From: Lacunisphaera sp.
GTDB lineage: Bacteria > Verrucomicrobiota > Verrucomicrobiia > Opitutales > Opitutaceae
Assembly: GCA_009695095.1 (NCBI GenBank)
Contig: SIBQ01000011.1
Location: 1-64,000 of the forward strand
Length of the DNA: 64,000 nucleotides
Reading direction: 5' to 3'
Part shown: positions 32,969 to 42,747 of the stretch, piece after piece
How positions within the stretch are numbered: position 1 is the first letter of the stretch
Layout of the letters: the number at the start of each line of letters is the position of its first letter
Made by a program: the position numbers and the translations under genes
The notes under the pieces: model-generated
What the model saw: only the letters and a program-made list of their open reading frames with translations
Database searches by the model: none
Told to the model about the DNA's origin: nothing

Positions 32969-34258
32969 TCACTCCTCGGCCCGCACACGCACCGCGCCAT
33001 CGTGGAATTCGTTCACGAGCGGCTGGCCACGCTTGATGCTCTTCGCCCGGGCGACCGGCCGGCCCGCCGCGTCGCGAACGATGGCATAGCCGCGCTTGAG
33101 CACTGAGGCCGGACTGGCCGATTCCAGCCGCTTGCACAGTGAGTGGAGCCGATGCGATTCCTGCTGCACGCGTTTTCCCGGCGATGCCGCCGACAGCCGG
33201 GACCGCGCATGTGTCAACTGCCCGCGGCGCAACTGCAGGGCCGAGCGCAGGGCCGAGCCCAGCCGGTTGCCCAGATCGTCGAGCCGCAGGTGGCTTTGCT
33301 CGATGGCAGCCACGGGCGTGAGCAGCCGCAACCGGCTGCGCGCATGGTCGAGCCGTTCCCGCGCCCGCTCCAGCGCGGCGTCCACGGTGCTGGCCATGTT
33401 ACCGGCCACCCGGGTCAGGCGCCCGGTGCCCGCAAGATAATTGCTCGAGATGAGCTCGGCCGCACCGCTGGGCGTCTCGGCCCGCACGTCGGCGGCGAAA
33501 TCGCACAGGGTGTAGTCAATCTCATGGCCGACGGCGGAAATGATGGGCACGCCGCACGCCGCCACCGCGCGGACGAGCGGCTCCTCGTTGAACGCCCCCA
33601 GGTCCTCGATGCTGCCGCCGCCGCGACCGATAACGAGCAGGTCGAAAATTTTCAGCGCCTCGCCCGTGTGCAGCATCGCGATCATTTCGGCCGCCGCACC
33701 CTCGCCCTGCACCTTGGCCGGCAACACGACCAGCCGGCCGGTCCACCCGCGCCGTTGCAGGATGCGGATGAAGTCCTGCACCGCTGCGCCGGTCGCCGAC
33801 GTGATGAAGCCGACGGTGCGGGGCAGAAGCGGAACCGGCTGTTTGCGCGCGGGGTCGAACAGGCCCTCGGCCGCCAGCCGCGACTTAAGTTTTTCCAATT
33901 CCTGCTGGAGCCGGCCAGCGCCGTGCCCAATCAGCGCGCGTACGACGAGTTGATACTGGCCGCGCGCCTCGTAGACGCTGACCTCGCCGTGGGCCAGCAC
34001 CTGCAGCCCGTCGCGCAGCACCACGCTCTGCCGCGCGGCATCGCCCCGAAAGAGCACGCAGGAGAGCTGGGCGCCCGCATCCTTGAGTGAAAAATAAACG
34101 TGCCCGCTGGACTGGGCGCGGAAATTGGAGACCTCGCCGCGGACCCAACCCGGGCGGAGGCCGCCCTCCAGCAGCTCCTTCACCTCGCGGGTGAATTCGG
34201 TGACGGTCCGCACGCGGCCCGCGTCGTCAAGGGGAAGTTCAGGGTCTTTTTTTGCCAT
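32969..34258 (-). CDS. xseA: Exodeoxyribonuclease VII large subunit
   Basis: Degrades single-stranded DNA with XseB. 429 residues: OB-fold at about 15-110 (WVRGEVSNFRAQSSGHVYFSLKD, LSCVLFRGDAA), catalytic core with RTVGFITSATGAAVQDF, LLVIGRGGGSIEDLGAFNEE and ISAVGHEIDYTLCDFAADVRAETPSGAAEL, then a helical region and the final ASVLKRGYAIVRDA segment. xseB is not adjacent. It overlaps the upstream VTT gene by 20 bases. Confidence 0.93.
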   Translation of the reverse strand: MAKKDPELPLDDAGRVRTVTEFTREVKELLEGGLRPGWVRGEVSNFRAQSSGHVYFSLKDAGAQLSCVLFRGDAARQSVVLRDGLQVLAHGEVSVYEARGQYQLVVRALIGHGAGRLQQELEKLKSRLAAEGLFDPARKQPVPLLPRTVGFITSATGAAVQDFIRILQRRGWTGRLVVLPAKVQGEGAAAEMIAMLHTGEALKIFDLLVIGRGGGSIEDLGAFNEEPLVRAVAACGVPIISAVGHEIDYTLCDFAADVRAETPSGAAELISSNYLAGTGRLTRVAGNMASTVDAALERARERLDHARSRLRLLTPVAAIEQSHLRLDDLGNRLGSALRSALQLRRGQLTHARSRLSAASPGKRVQQESHRLHSLCKRLESASPASVLKRGYAIVRDAAGRPVARAKSIKRGQPLVNEFHDGAVRVRAEE

Positions 34259-34943
34259 AGTGCCGCCGCAGCAGGTGAACGGCCAGCGCCACCGCGACCA
34301 GAACGCTGAGCCCTAGGAAAGCCACCTTGGCCTTGCCGTGCAGGATGGCGTCCCCAAACACGATAAACCCGGTGGCGTAGGCGATCGAGATGATCCACGA
34401 AATCCAAAGATAGGTGCGGAACTCCACGCCCGCGAGCCCGAGCAGGTAGCTTTGCACAAAGAAGGGCGGGCCGGGCGTGATGCGCAGCAGCAGGGTGATC
34501 TCGGCGTGGTCGGCCGTGGCCACGACCGGGATTTTGTATTTGGTGCGACTGATCATTTCTTCCAGCCACGGGCGGAGCGTGTAACGCGCGAGCCAGTAGG
34601 TCAGTGTGAGATTGACCAGGAGGGCGGCGCCGGCCGCCGCGATCACTCCGCCCAGTCCGATTTTCTCCGTGAAGGCCGAGCCCGCGGTCAGGTAAAACAC
34701 CGACATGGGAAAACCCAGCGCGGGCAGCACCGCAAACGCGATGAAAAAGGCCCACGGCCCGGCGTCGCGCAGCACGGCGATACTGGCCTCGATGGATTGC
34801 CGCACGTTGAAGTCGTGAATCTTCAACCACCACAGGCCCGCGCCGGTCACGATAAGCAGGAGCAGGACAAGGACGACGAGCTTCAGGGGTGACGGGCGGT
34901 TTCCCACGCCCCCACCATGCCGAGGCGGCTTCGCGGCCGTCAA
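34239..34943 (-). CDS. TVP38/TMEM64 (VTT domain) membrane protein
   Basis: 234 residues, several membrane helices. The VTT signature is visible in LGFPMSVFYLTAGSAFTE with LLVNLTLTYWLAR, and RITPGPPFFVQSYLLGLAGV follows. DedA/VTT proteins are linked to lipid scrambling and membrane homeostasis in other organisms; the specific role here is unknown. Upstream partner of xseA with a 20-base overlap. Confidence 0.8.
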   Translation of the reverse strand: MTAAKPPRHGGGVGNRPSPLKLVVLVLLLLIVTGAGLWWLKIHDFNVRQSIEASIAVLRDAGPWAFFIAFAVLPALGFPMSVFYLTAGSAFTEKIGLGGVIAAAGAALLVNLTLTYWLARYTLRPWLEEMISRTKYKIPVVATADHAEITLLLRITPGPPFFVQSYLLGLAGVEFRTYLWISWIISIAYATGFIVFGDAILHGKAKVAFLGLSVLVAVALAVHLLRRHYGKKRP

Positions 34944-35012
34944 GGGCGGAGCGCGGCGCCTGAAAAGGCTTTCCTAGCCCCGATGCGCCGCTAGCGTGGC
35001 CACGGGTTCCGC

Positions 35013-35702
35013 ATGAAACTTTCCATTGTCATCCCCTGCTACAACGAGCGAAACACCATCCGCGAAATCGTGGCGGCGGTGCGCGCCGCCCCGGTGGCGG
35101 ACAAGGAGATCATCGTCGTGGATGATGGCTCCTCCGACGGCACGCGTGAACTCCTGCGCGCGGAGATCGAGCCGCTGGTGACGCGGGTCATCTACCACGA
35201 CGTGAACCAGGGCAAGGGCGCGGCACTGCGCGCGGGCTTCGCCGCCGCGACCGGTGATGCCGTCATCGTGCAGGACGCCGACCTCGAATACGACCCGCAG
35301 GAATACCCCCGGCTGTTGAAGCCGCTGCTCGACGGCAAAGCCGACGTGGTCTTCGGCTCGCGTTTCATGGGCGCCGAGGCGCACCGCGTGGTTTATTTCT
35401 GGCACATGGTGGGCAACCGCTTCCTCACGCTGCTCTCGAACATGTTCACCAACCTCAACCTCACGGACATGGAGACGTGCTACAAGCTGTTCCGTCGCGA
35501 GGTGCTGCAAAAAATCAAGATCGAGGAGAACCGCTTCGGTTTCGAGCCGGAGATCACCGCCAAGATGGCCCGGCTGGACGGCTGTCGCATCTATGAAGTG
35601 GGCATCTCCTACTACGGCCGCACCTATGCCGAGGGCAAAAAGATCGGCTGGCGCGACGGCTTCCGCGCCATCTACGTGATCGTGAAATACAATCTTGGCT
35701 GA
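35013..35702 (+). CDS. GT2 glycosyltransferase, polyprenyl-phosphate sugar synthase type
   Basis: 229 residues. [48 protein letters not shown] and the DxD region [14 protein letters not shown] are the usual DPM1-like motifs. Such enzymes load a sugar onto undecaprenyl- or dolichyl-phosphate on the cytoplasmic side. The GT-C membrane proteins that follow would be its natural users. First gene of the glycosyltransferase block; no membrane helices of its own. Confidence 0.88.
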   Translation: MKLSIVIPCYNERNTIREIVAAVRAAPVADKEIIVVDDGSSDGTRELLRAEIEPLVTRVIYHDVNQGKGAALRAGFAAATGDAVIVQDADLEYDPQEYPRLLKPLLDGKADVVFGSRFMGAEAHRVVYFWHMVGNRFLTLLSNMFTNLNLTDMETCYKLFRREVLQKIKIEENRFGFEPEITAKMARLDGCRIYEVGISYYGRTYAEGKKIGWRDGFRAIYVIVKYNLG

Positions 35703-35710
35703 GCCCCGGA

Positions 35711-37383
35711 GTGCAACCCGGCGTAATCCCCCCGGCTCCCTTCGCCCTACACCGGCTCGCGCCCTGGGCGTGGCTGCTGCTGCCGCTCGCGTGCCACCTC
35801 GGGTTTTCCTGGATCGGATTCACCCCGACGGATGATGGCTGGCTGCAGGCGGTGGCTCGCCGGATGCTCGACGGAGAATTTCCCCACCGGGATTTTATCT
35901 TTGTGCGGCCGGCTCTCTCGGCCCTGCTGCAAGTACCCGTGGTGTGGCTGGGCGGCGAACACACGATCTGGCTCTCGCGGCTGTGGGGCTGGCTGACCAT
36001 CGGCGGCCTGAGCTGGATCTGGAGCGGGTTCGCCCTGCCGGGCCAAATCCCGTGGTCCGTGCGCTATCCGTTCTACGCCGGCGTTTTCTTCCTGACGGCG
36101 CATGTTTTTCCCGTCATGGCCTGGCACAGCCTGGTCGGCATGCTGTTCTGCTCGCTGGCGGTCGGGCTGGCGGCGCGCGGCACTCTGGGCGGATTGCGCG
36201 CGGCGTTTGTCTGCGTCGGGCTGGCGGCGCTATGCCGGCAGAATTTCGCGCTGCTCGCACCATTTCTGCTGTTGGCCACGCCCGACACACGCAAGTGGCG
36301 CGCCATGTTCTGGGCCGCGCTGCCGCCACTGGCCTACCTCGCCGCGACTGCGGTGGCCGGCTGCCTGCCGGAATTCCTCCACCAAGCCGCCGCCACGGGC
36401 GGGGCGTTCAAGGGCGTGGTGATCGACCGCTTCACCCGGACGCCCGTATTCCTCTGGGCAATCCCGGTGGGCGCGCTGGTGGGGAGCCTGATTCATTTTG
36501 CCGGACGGCGGCCGGGCGTCGCGGGCGGTGTACTCGCCCTGTTCACCGCGCTGGCCGCGGCGGGTTTTGCCGCGGTGAATCTCTGGCAGGGTCCGGGGGA
36601 TTACCATGACGGCGCCTTCAAGCTTTTTGGTTTTGCCCTCGGACTGGTTTTCGCGGCGGTGCTAACCGGGCGCGAGCTGCCGGCCGCCGAGCGGCTGCCG
36701 CTGGTGGCGGGGCTCGCCTGACATGGGTGACGGCAATTTCACTTGGCTACAACAGCCCGGCCCTGATGACCGGCGTTCTGCTGGTGCTCATCTGGCGCGG
36801 CGGGCACCAGTTGCTGGCGGCCGCGGGACAGCCGCCGGCCCAGTGGATCCAGAGGGCGGCGCTCGTCTCGCTGCTGGCCATCGGGGCCGCGTTCTGGCAC
36901 GCGCGGCAGTTGTATCCCTACCGCGACCGGCCGGCGGCCGAGTTGCGCTTTGAAGTCAGCGACGTGCTCCCCGGCGGCGCTGGCCTGCGCACCAACGAGC
37001 TCACCTATGCCGTGCTGGCCGATTTGCGCCAGCTGGTCGCGCGTTGCGAAGCCGAGCACCAACCCTATGCCATTCTCACGGATTGCGCGGCCGTCTGGAT
37101 CCGCAGCCCGCAGCGCAATCCCCTGCCCGCCAAGTGGCCGCAGGAAACCGAACTCGGTTACGACGCCACGCTGGTCAACCGGGTGGTCGACGCGGTGCGC
37201 CGGCTGCCACCCGGCACCCGGATTTTTGTGCAACGCTGCCTGATCTCCGAACTCAGCCTCGGGCTTTACGGGGTGCCGGCGGAGTGGAATTACTACTTTG
37301 TCCAAAACTGGGTGCGAAAACACGCGCGCCGGACCGGCGAGTCGCGCTTCTTTGAAGTTTATTCACCGCCCGCTCCGCCCTGA
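35711..37383 (+). CDS. Multi-spanning GT-C-like membrane protein (frameshifted)
   Basis: About 557 residues across a break. The first part (35711-36721) has roughly nine helices with TPTDDGWLQAVARRMLDGEFPHRDF, an acidic loop after helix 1 as in GT39/GT83-type enzymes. It ends LPLVAGLA-TGA near 36718; adding one base gives GLAWTWVTAISLGYNSPALMTG and continues to 37383 with a periplasmic domain (PYAILTDCAAVWIRSP). Lies eight bases after the GT2 gene. Donor and acceptor are unknown. Confidence 0.7.
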
Positions 37384-37467
37384 ACCCCCGCCCGTCGCAC
37401 TGGAGAACAAAATCCCCCTGTCCGACCGCTTGCACTGGCCGCGGGCATCTGTCTTAATCATAAAAGC

Positions 37468-38415
37468 ATGGCCCATTCCACGTCGCAACCAGCAGTCACG
37501 GTCGTCATCCCGATTTTCAACGAGGAGCCGGTGCTGCCGGAATTGCTCGCCCGCCTGACCGCGGTCTTTGACCAGAATCCCGGCGTCAAGTGGGACGCCC
37601 TGCTGGTGGACGACGGCAGCCGTGACGGCTCGGCAGCTTTGATTCGCACCCACGGCAGCCGCGATCCGCGGTTTGCCCTCATCGAGCTCAGTCGCAATTT
37701 CGGCTTTCAGGCTGCGCTCGCCGCCGGGCTGGCCCACGCCGGCGGCACCGCCGTCGTCACCATGGACGCCGATCTGCAGGATCCACCGGAATGCATCCCC
37801 GAGATGGTCGCGCAATGGCGTGACGGCGCCGAGGTGGTGCGCGCCGTCCGGCGCTCGCGGCAGGAGACGGGCTCGCGGCGTTTCGGCATGAATGTATTCC
37901 ACGGCCTGTTCAACCGCATCTCGGATTATCCTATCGAAGCCAACACCGGCACCTTTGGCCTGCTCGACCGCGTCGCGGTGGACGCCATGAACCGGCTCCC
38001 TGAGCGGCACCGGTTTTTCCCCGGCATGCGCTCGTGGGTCGGTTTTGCCACGACGGAGATTTATTATGACCGGCAGCAGCGCGCCGCCGGCCAGCCGCAG
38101 CAGTCGATGAAGCGGCTGGCGCGCTACGCCTTCGACGGGGTGTTCGGTTTTTCCTACCTGCCGCTGCGCCTGCTGACTTACACCGGCCTCACGATTGGCA
38201 CGGCGGGCTTCGTGCTCGGCCTCTATTATGTGATCAAGCGCCTGATCAACATCGAGACGGCGCCGACCGGCTTCACGACGCTGGCGGCGCTGGTCTTGTT
38301 TCTCGGCGGCGTGCAGTTCATCGGGATCGGCGTGCTCGGCGAATACCTCGCCCGGGTCTATGACGAGGTGAAGGAGCGCCCGCTCTACCTCATCAAGCGC
38401 GGCCCGACCCGCTGA
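37468..38415 (+). CDS. GT2 glycosyltransferase with two C-terminal membrane helices (DPM/GtrB-like)
   Basis: 315 residues. TVVIPIFNEEPVLPELLARL, LLVDDGSRDGSAALI, SRNFGFQAALAAGLAHAGG and MDADLQDPPECIPEM form the catalytic domain. Two hydrophobic helices near the end (LLTYTGLTIGTAGFVLGLYYVI and TLAALVLFLGGVQFIGIGVLG) match GtrB/ArnC-type polyprenyl-phosphate glycosyltransferases. Probably supplies lipid-linked sugar for the neighbouring GT-C proteins. Its stop is eight bases before the next gene. Confidence 0.9.
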   Translation: MAHSTSQPAVTVVIPIFNEEPVLPELLARLTAVFDQNPGVKWDALLVDDGSRDGSAALIRTHGSRDPRFALIELSRNFGFQAALAAGLAHAGGTAVVTMDADLQDPPECIPEMVAQWRDGAEVVRAVRRSRQETGSRRFGMNVFHGLFNRISDYPIEANTGTFGLLDRVAVDAMNRLPERHRFFPGMRSWVGFATTEIYYDRQQRAAGQPQQSMKRLARYAFDGVFGFSYLPLRLLTYTGLTIGTAGFVLGLYYVIKRLINIETAPTGFTTLAALVLFLGGVQFIGIGVLGEYLARVYDEVKERPLYLIKRGPTR

Positions 38416-38422
38416 GCCACTC

Positions 38423-40510
38423 ATGCCGCCGTCCCGTCCCCGCCGGTATCGCGCAGCCCTGCTGGTCACGCTGGTCCTGCTCCTTTACTGGGTGATGGCC
38501 GTAAGCGTCTCGCCGCGCATGGGCGTAACGGCGGACGAGGTGGTGCACCTGACCGGCGGTTACACCTACTGGAAATTCAACGACTACCGGCTGCACCCGG
38601 AGAACGGCACGCTGCCCATGCGTCTCGCCGCGTTACCCCTGCTAGGCCTGGATCTGAAATTCCCGCCACTCGACAGCCCCTTGTGGCTTAATTCGAGGGT
38701 CAACCTCGTCGGGGAAATCTTCTTCTACCAGCTCGGCAATCCCCTGGCGGAAATGCTGCAGCGCGGGCGGGCGGTCATCGGCCTCCTTGGCGTGCTGGCC
38801 TGCTGGCTGACATGGCGCTGGGCGCGCGGGCTCTTCGGCCGGACGGCCGGCTGGCTGGCGCTGGCGCTGGCGGTTTTCTGCCCGGCCCTGCTGGCCCACG
38901 GCGGTCTCATCACCTCCGACATGGCGTTCACGCTCTGCGCCACCGCGTCATTGTCCGCTGTCTGGCTGCTGCTCCACCGGGCCACCTGGTGGCGGTTGCT
39001 CGGCGCGATCACCGCGTGCGGCGCATGTTTCCTCTCGAAAATGTCCGGCAGCATCATCGTGCCGCTCATCGCCGTGCTCCTGCTGCTGCGCTGGCTGCGC
39101 CCGGTGCCCTATGTGGTGGCGCTCGGCCGGGTGCACTGGCTGCGCCGGCGCAGTGCGGTGGCCGCGACCACGCTGGGACTATTGCTGGTGACCGCTGCGG
39201 GCAGCCTGACCCTAGTGTGGGCCAATTACTCGTTCCGATACGAGGGGCCGGACCGGACCCGCTCCGCTTTCACCGACTACTATTCCCCGTGGGACGTCGT
39301 GCTCGACAAGGCCAAGGTGCCGTGGAGCGACAGCAGCGCACTCACGGCCTTCACGCCGCCCTTCCGGACACCACAGCAGACGGGTATCACCAAGCTGGTC
39401 GGCTTCCTGCGCGACCACCGGCTGCTGCCGGAGGCCTATCTCTGGGGCTTCGCGCACACGTACAAATTCGCCAAGGAGCGGCCCGCCTATTTCATGGGCG
39501 AATACCGCAAAACCGGCTGGCCGATGTTTTTCCCCGTGGCGTTCCTGATGAAGACCACGCTGCCCGCCTTGCTTCTGTTTGTCGCCGGCGTGGCCGCGAT
39601 CGTTTGGGCACAGTGCCGGGCCGCCGGGCTCGCCTTGAAACAAAAACCCGCCGGATTGCGTTTCCGCCGTTCCCTTGCCTACCGGGCCGCGCCGTTGATA
39701 TTGTTTTCCGTCGTTTACTGGATCATGGCGGTGAACATGACATTGAACCTCGGTCACCGGCATATCCTGTCCGTTTACCCCGCCTTCTATGTCTTCGCCG
39801 CCGCCTCGGCGCTCTGGCTGGCCAGCCGCGCCGCCCGGATGGTGGCCATCGTGCTGGGGCTGGCCGTGGTGTTGCACGCATTCGACTCGGTCTCGGCGCG
39901 GCCATTCTACCTCTCGTATTTCCAGCCGCTCACCGGCGGGACGGAGAGCGCCTACCACTGCTTTGTCGAGTCCTCGCTCGACTGGGGGCAGGGCCTGCCC
40001 GACCTGGGCCGCTGGCTGGAGCAGAAAAAATCGGAGGGCAACAAGCTGCCCGTCTTCCTCACCTACTTCGGCGCCGACTCGCCCCGCGCCCGCCAGCTCG
40101 ATGTCGTGCGCTTCGGCGACGAGATGAACGATTCCGGCGTGCGCTATTTTCCCGCGCAGGCCCGCGGCGGCTGGTTTGTCATCAGCGCCACGTATTTTCA
40201 CTGCACTTTCCTGCCAATGCGCGGCACCTGGGCCGAGCCTCAGGAAACGCTTTACGGGCAGCTCGGGCAGCGCCTGGGCCAGGCCGCGGCGCGCCAGGCC
40301 AGCCTGACGCCGGACGAACAGGCGCAGATGTCGCGCGACGCCATGGACATCGAGATCCTGCAATTTGCCCGGCTGTGCCGCTACCTTCGTAGGCGCGAAT
40401 CCCTCCAGCTCATCGGGGGCTCGTTGTTGCTGTTCAAACTCACCGATCAAGAAGTGCAGCAGGCCCTCTACGGTCCCGTTATTCTGGACGTTCAACGTCC
40501 GCTGCGCTGA
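38423..40510 (+). CDS. GT-C family membrane glycosyltransferase (paralogue 1)
   Basis: 695 residues. After helix 1 comes VTADEVVHLTGGYTYW with an acidic pair typical of GT39/PMT-like catalytic loops, then about ten helices (HGGLITSDMAFTLCATASL, LGHRHILSVYPAFYVFAAAS) and a large C-terminal exterior domain (ESSLDWGQGLPDLGRWLEQK, LTYFGADSPRARQL). The protein at 40774 shares all these landmarks, so the two are tandem duplicates. Likely transfers a sugar from a lipid carrier outside the membrane; substrates are unknown. Confidence 0.8.
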   Translation: MPPSRPRRYRAALLVTLVLLLYWVMAVSVSPRMGVTADEVVHLTGGYTYWKFNDYRLHPENGTLPMRLAALPLLGLDLKFPPLDSPLWLNSRVNLVGEIFFYQLGNPLAEMLQRGRAVIGLLGVLACWLTWRWARGLFGRTAGWLALALAVFCPALLAHGGLITSDMAFTLCATASLSAVWLLLHRATWWRLLGAITACGACFLSKMSGSIIVPLIAVLLLLRWLRPVPYVVALGRVHWLRRRSAVAATTLGLLLVTAAGSLTLVWANYSFRYEGPDRTRSAFTDYYSPWDVVLDKAKVPWSDSSALTAFTPPFRTPQQTGITKLVGFLRDHRLLPEAYLWGFAHTYKFAKERPAYFMGEYRKTGWPMFFPVAFLMKTTLPALLLFVAGVAAIVWAQCRAAGLALKQKPAGLRFRRSLAYRAAPLILFSVVYWIMAVNMTLNLGHRHILSVYPAFYVFAAASALWLASRAARMVAIVLGLAVVLHAFDSVSARPFYLSYFQPLTGGTESAYHCFVESSLDWGQGLPDLGRWLEQKKSEGNKLPVFLTYFGADSPRARQLDVVRFGDEMNDSGVRYFPAQARGGWFVISATYFHCTFLPMRGTWAEPQETLYGQLGQRLGQAAARQASLTPDEQAQMSRDAMDIEILQFARLCRYLRRRESLQLIGGSLLLFKLTDQEVQQALYGPVILDVQRPLR

Positions 40511-40525
40511 GCGCGATCCCCGGCG

Positions 40526-40762
40526 ATGAACCCTGCCCAAGGATATGTCGCCAGGATCCGGCCGGGCTTCCTGGCCGCCCTGCTGCTCGCCTGGTTCTGG
40601 GGCCAGGTCATCAGCGTGTCGCCCGAACTCGGCTACCGGGCGGGCGCCTTCCCCCAAGCCGAGCAGGCCGCCCGCTCGATCCTTTCGCTGCCGATGTTTC
40701 CCGAGATGAATCGCGCGCAGTGCGACTACGCCTGCGAAAGCTTGCGCGCTGCGCTGGGCTGA
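40526..40762 (+). pseudogene. Chimeric remnant: GT-C N-terminus joined to a DegT aminotransferase C-terminus
   Basis: 78 codons. The first half (PGFLAALLLAWFWGQVISVSP) resembles helix 1 of the adjacent GT-C paralogues. The second half (ELGYRAGAFPQAEQAARSIL then SLPMFPEMNRAQCDYACESL) is the typical C-terminus of DegT/DnrJ/EryC1 sugar aminotransferases (GY-x-GDFP-x-AE ... LSLPMFP). A deletion appears to have fused the two and removed the rest of both genes. Not expected to be functional. Confidence 0.65.
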
Positions 40763-40773
40763 CCGCGCCCGCC

Positions 40774-42747
40774 ATGGAAACCACGCGCCGTGACTGGAAA
40801 GTGTGGGTGGGCGTGGTGTCGCTGCTGATCCTGCACGCCGCACTGGGTTTGCGGGCGGTAGCCGGCAAGAGCGTGACGGCGGATGAAATTTTTCACGTGA
40901 CCGGCGGCTATCTGTTCGACCGGTATGGCGACTATCGCATCCATCCGGACAACGGCGTGCTGCCGCAGCGGCTCCACGCTCTGCCCGCGGTGCTGGCGGG
41001 GGCCAAGCCTCCGCCATTCGAGGGCAACGACTACTGGCGCGCGTCCGACGTCTATGTGATGAGCTACCAGTTTTTCTACGAAAGCGGCAACGACCACTGG
41101 CCGATTTTGATGCGGGCGCGGGCGATGAACGTCCTCTTCAGCCTCGGGGCCGGGCTGCTGGTCTTCCTTTGGACCCGCCGGCTGGCGGGTGATATCGCCG
41201 GCTTGACGGCGCTTGGACTGCTGGCGCTCTCCCCCACTTACCTGGCCCACGGGCCGCTCGCGACCTCCGACGCGGCCGCCGCGTTGCTCTTGACCGCCAG
41301 TGCCGGTGCCTGCTGGTGGCAGCTCCGGGGAGACCGCCCTAGGCGCGTCCTCGCCAGCGCGCTGGTTTTCGGGCTGGCTTGCGTGGCAAAATTCTCCGCC
41401 GTGCTGCTACTGCCCGTGTTTGTCTTCCTGACGGCCTGGCACCTCCTGTCCGTGCCCGCCGGGGAGCGACGCTATGCGCGCACTTTCCTGCAACTCGCCG
41501 GCCATGGTGTCGCGGCCGGGCTGATCATCTGGGCGTTTTTCGGATTTCGTTACACGGCGTTTGCGCCGGACCTGCCACCCGCGGATCATTTTATCCGCAG
41601 CTGGAACTGGATGCTGGGACAAATCGGCTGGCAGGCGCCGGTCATCAACCTGTGCCGCAAGCTGCACCTGCTGCCCGAGGGTTTTCTGTTTGGCTACACC
41701 CATGCCTGCGTCGGGGCCCAGGCCCGGGCGGCCTTTCTGGCGGGAGAATACAGCAGCCAGGGCTGGGTGCGGTTCTTCCCACTGGCCTTCCTCTGGAAAT
41801 CCACGCCCGCCGAACTCGCCGGTCTGGTGCTCGCGATCATCGCGGCCGCGCTGCGCTGGCGCCGGGCGCGGGAATGGACTCTGCGGCTCGCCCCACTGTT
41901 GATGCTCGCCGGGGTCTATGGTGGCGTCGCGCTGACCAGCCACTTGAACATCGGCCACCGGCACCTGCTGCCGCTTTACCCGGCGCTGTGCATCGTGGCA
42001 GGGATTGCGGTAATGCGGATCGCAGCGGCCCCACGGGTCCGCTTGGCACTTGCCGGACTGCTGGGCGCGCTGCAGGGCGTGGAAGCCGGGCGCATCCATC
42101 CCGATTACCTTGCCTACTTCAATGGCTTCGCGGGCGGCCCGGCAAATGGCTGGCGGCTGCTCGTGGACAGCTCACTTGATTGGGGCCAGGATCTGTCCGG
42201 CTTAAACGCGTGGCTGGAGGCCCAGGGCCGGTCGGCCGACGGCCCGATCCGGCCGCTGTTCCTCTCCTACTTTGGCTCGGGTAATCCCGACTACTACCAC
42301 CTCGACGCCGCCCGCCTGCCGTTTGTGAACGACTTCAAGTTCACGCATCGCTGGTATGAGCTCACCGCCGGAGTTTACTGCGTGAGCGCGACGATGCTGC
42401 AGCAGGTGTACAGTCCGGTCCGGGGTGACTGGACTCTGATGCGGGAAAAGGAATACCAGGAACTGCGGAGCAACGAGCACCTTTATCGCGAATACTGGCG
42501 CAATCCCGCCGCGCAGCGCGAGGTGCAGGCGACGGGGGCGGCCGAGGCCTTTGAGCAAACTTGGGCACGCTACGACATGCTGCGCTTTGCGCGGCTGTGC
42601 CACTACCTGCGGGCCAGGAAACCGGAGGTCGTAATCGGCCATTCGATTTTCATCCACCGCCTGACCGAGGCGGAAGTGGCCGCGGCCGTGAAGGGCAATT
42701 ACAGCGACTGGCTCCGGATCATCGAGCGCGCCCGCAGTAAAAATTAG
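40774..42747 (+). CDS. GT-C family membrane glycosyltransferase (paralogue 2)
   Basis: 657 residues. VTADEIFHVTGGYLFDRYGDYRIHPDNG, HGPLATSDAAAALLLTA, LNIGHRHLLPLYPALCIVAG and the C-terminal DSSLDWGQDLSGLNAWLEAQ correspond one by one to landmarks of the 38423 protein. The ATG at 40774 is chosen because upstream residues belong to the remnant's reading region. Its TAG stop overlaps the convergent minus-strand stop by three bases (42745-42747 against 42744-42746). Confidence 0.8.
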   Translation: METTRRDWKVWVGVVSLLILHAALGLRAVAGKSVTADEIFHVTGGYLFDRYGDYRIHPDNGVLPQRLHALPAVLAGAKPPPFEGNDYWRASDVYVMSYQFFYESGNDHWPILMRARAMNVLFSLGAGLLVFLWTRRLAGDIAGLTALGLLALSPTYLAHGPLATSDAAAALLLTASAGACWWQLRGDRPRRVLASALVFGLACVAKFSAVLLLPVFVFLTAWHLLSVPAGERRYARTFLQLAGHGVAAGLIIWAFFGFRYTAFAPDLPPADHFIRSWNWMLGQIGWQAPVINLCRKLHLLPEGFLFGYTHACVGAQARAAFLAGEYSSQGWVRFFPLAFLWKSTPAELAGLVLAIIAAALRWRRAREWTLRLAPLLMLAGVYGGVALTSHLNIGHRHLLPLYPALCIVAGIAVMRIAAAPRVRLALAGLLGALQGVEAGRIHPDYLAYFNGFAGGPANGWRLLVDSSLDWGQDLSGLNAWLEAQGRSADGPIRPLFLSYFGSGNPDYYHLDAARLPFVNDFKFTHRWYELTAGVYCVSATMLQQVYSPVRGDWTLMREKEYQELRSNEHLYREYWRNPAAQREVQATGAAEAFEQTWARYDMLRFARLCHYLRARKPEVVIGHSIFIHRLTEAEVAAAVKGNYSDWLRIIERARSKN

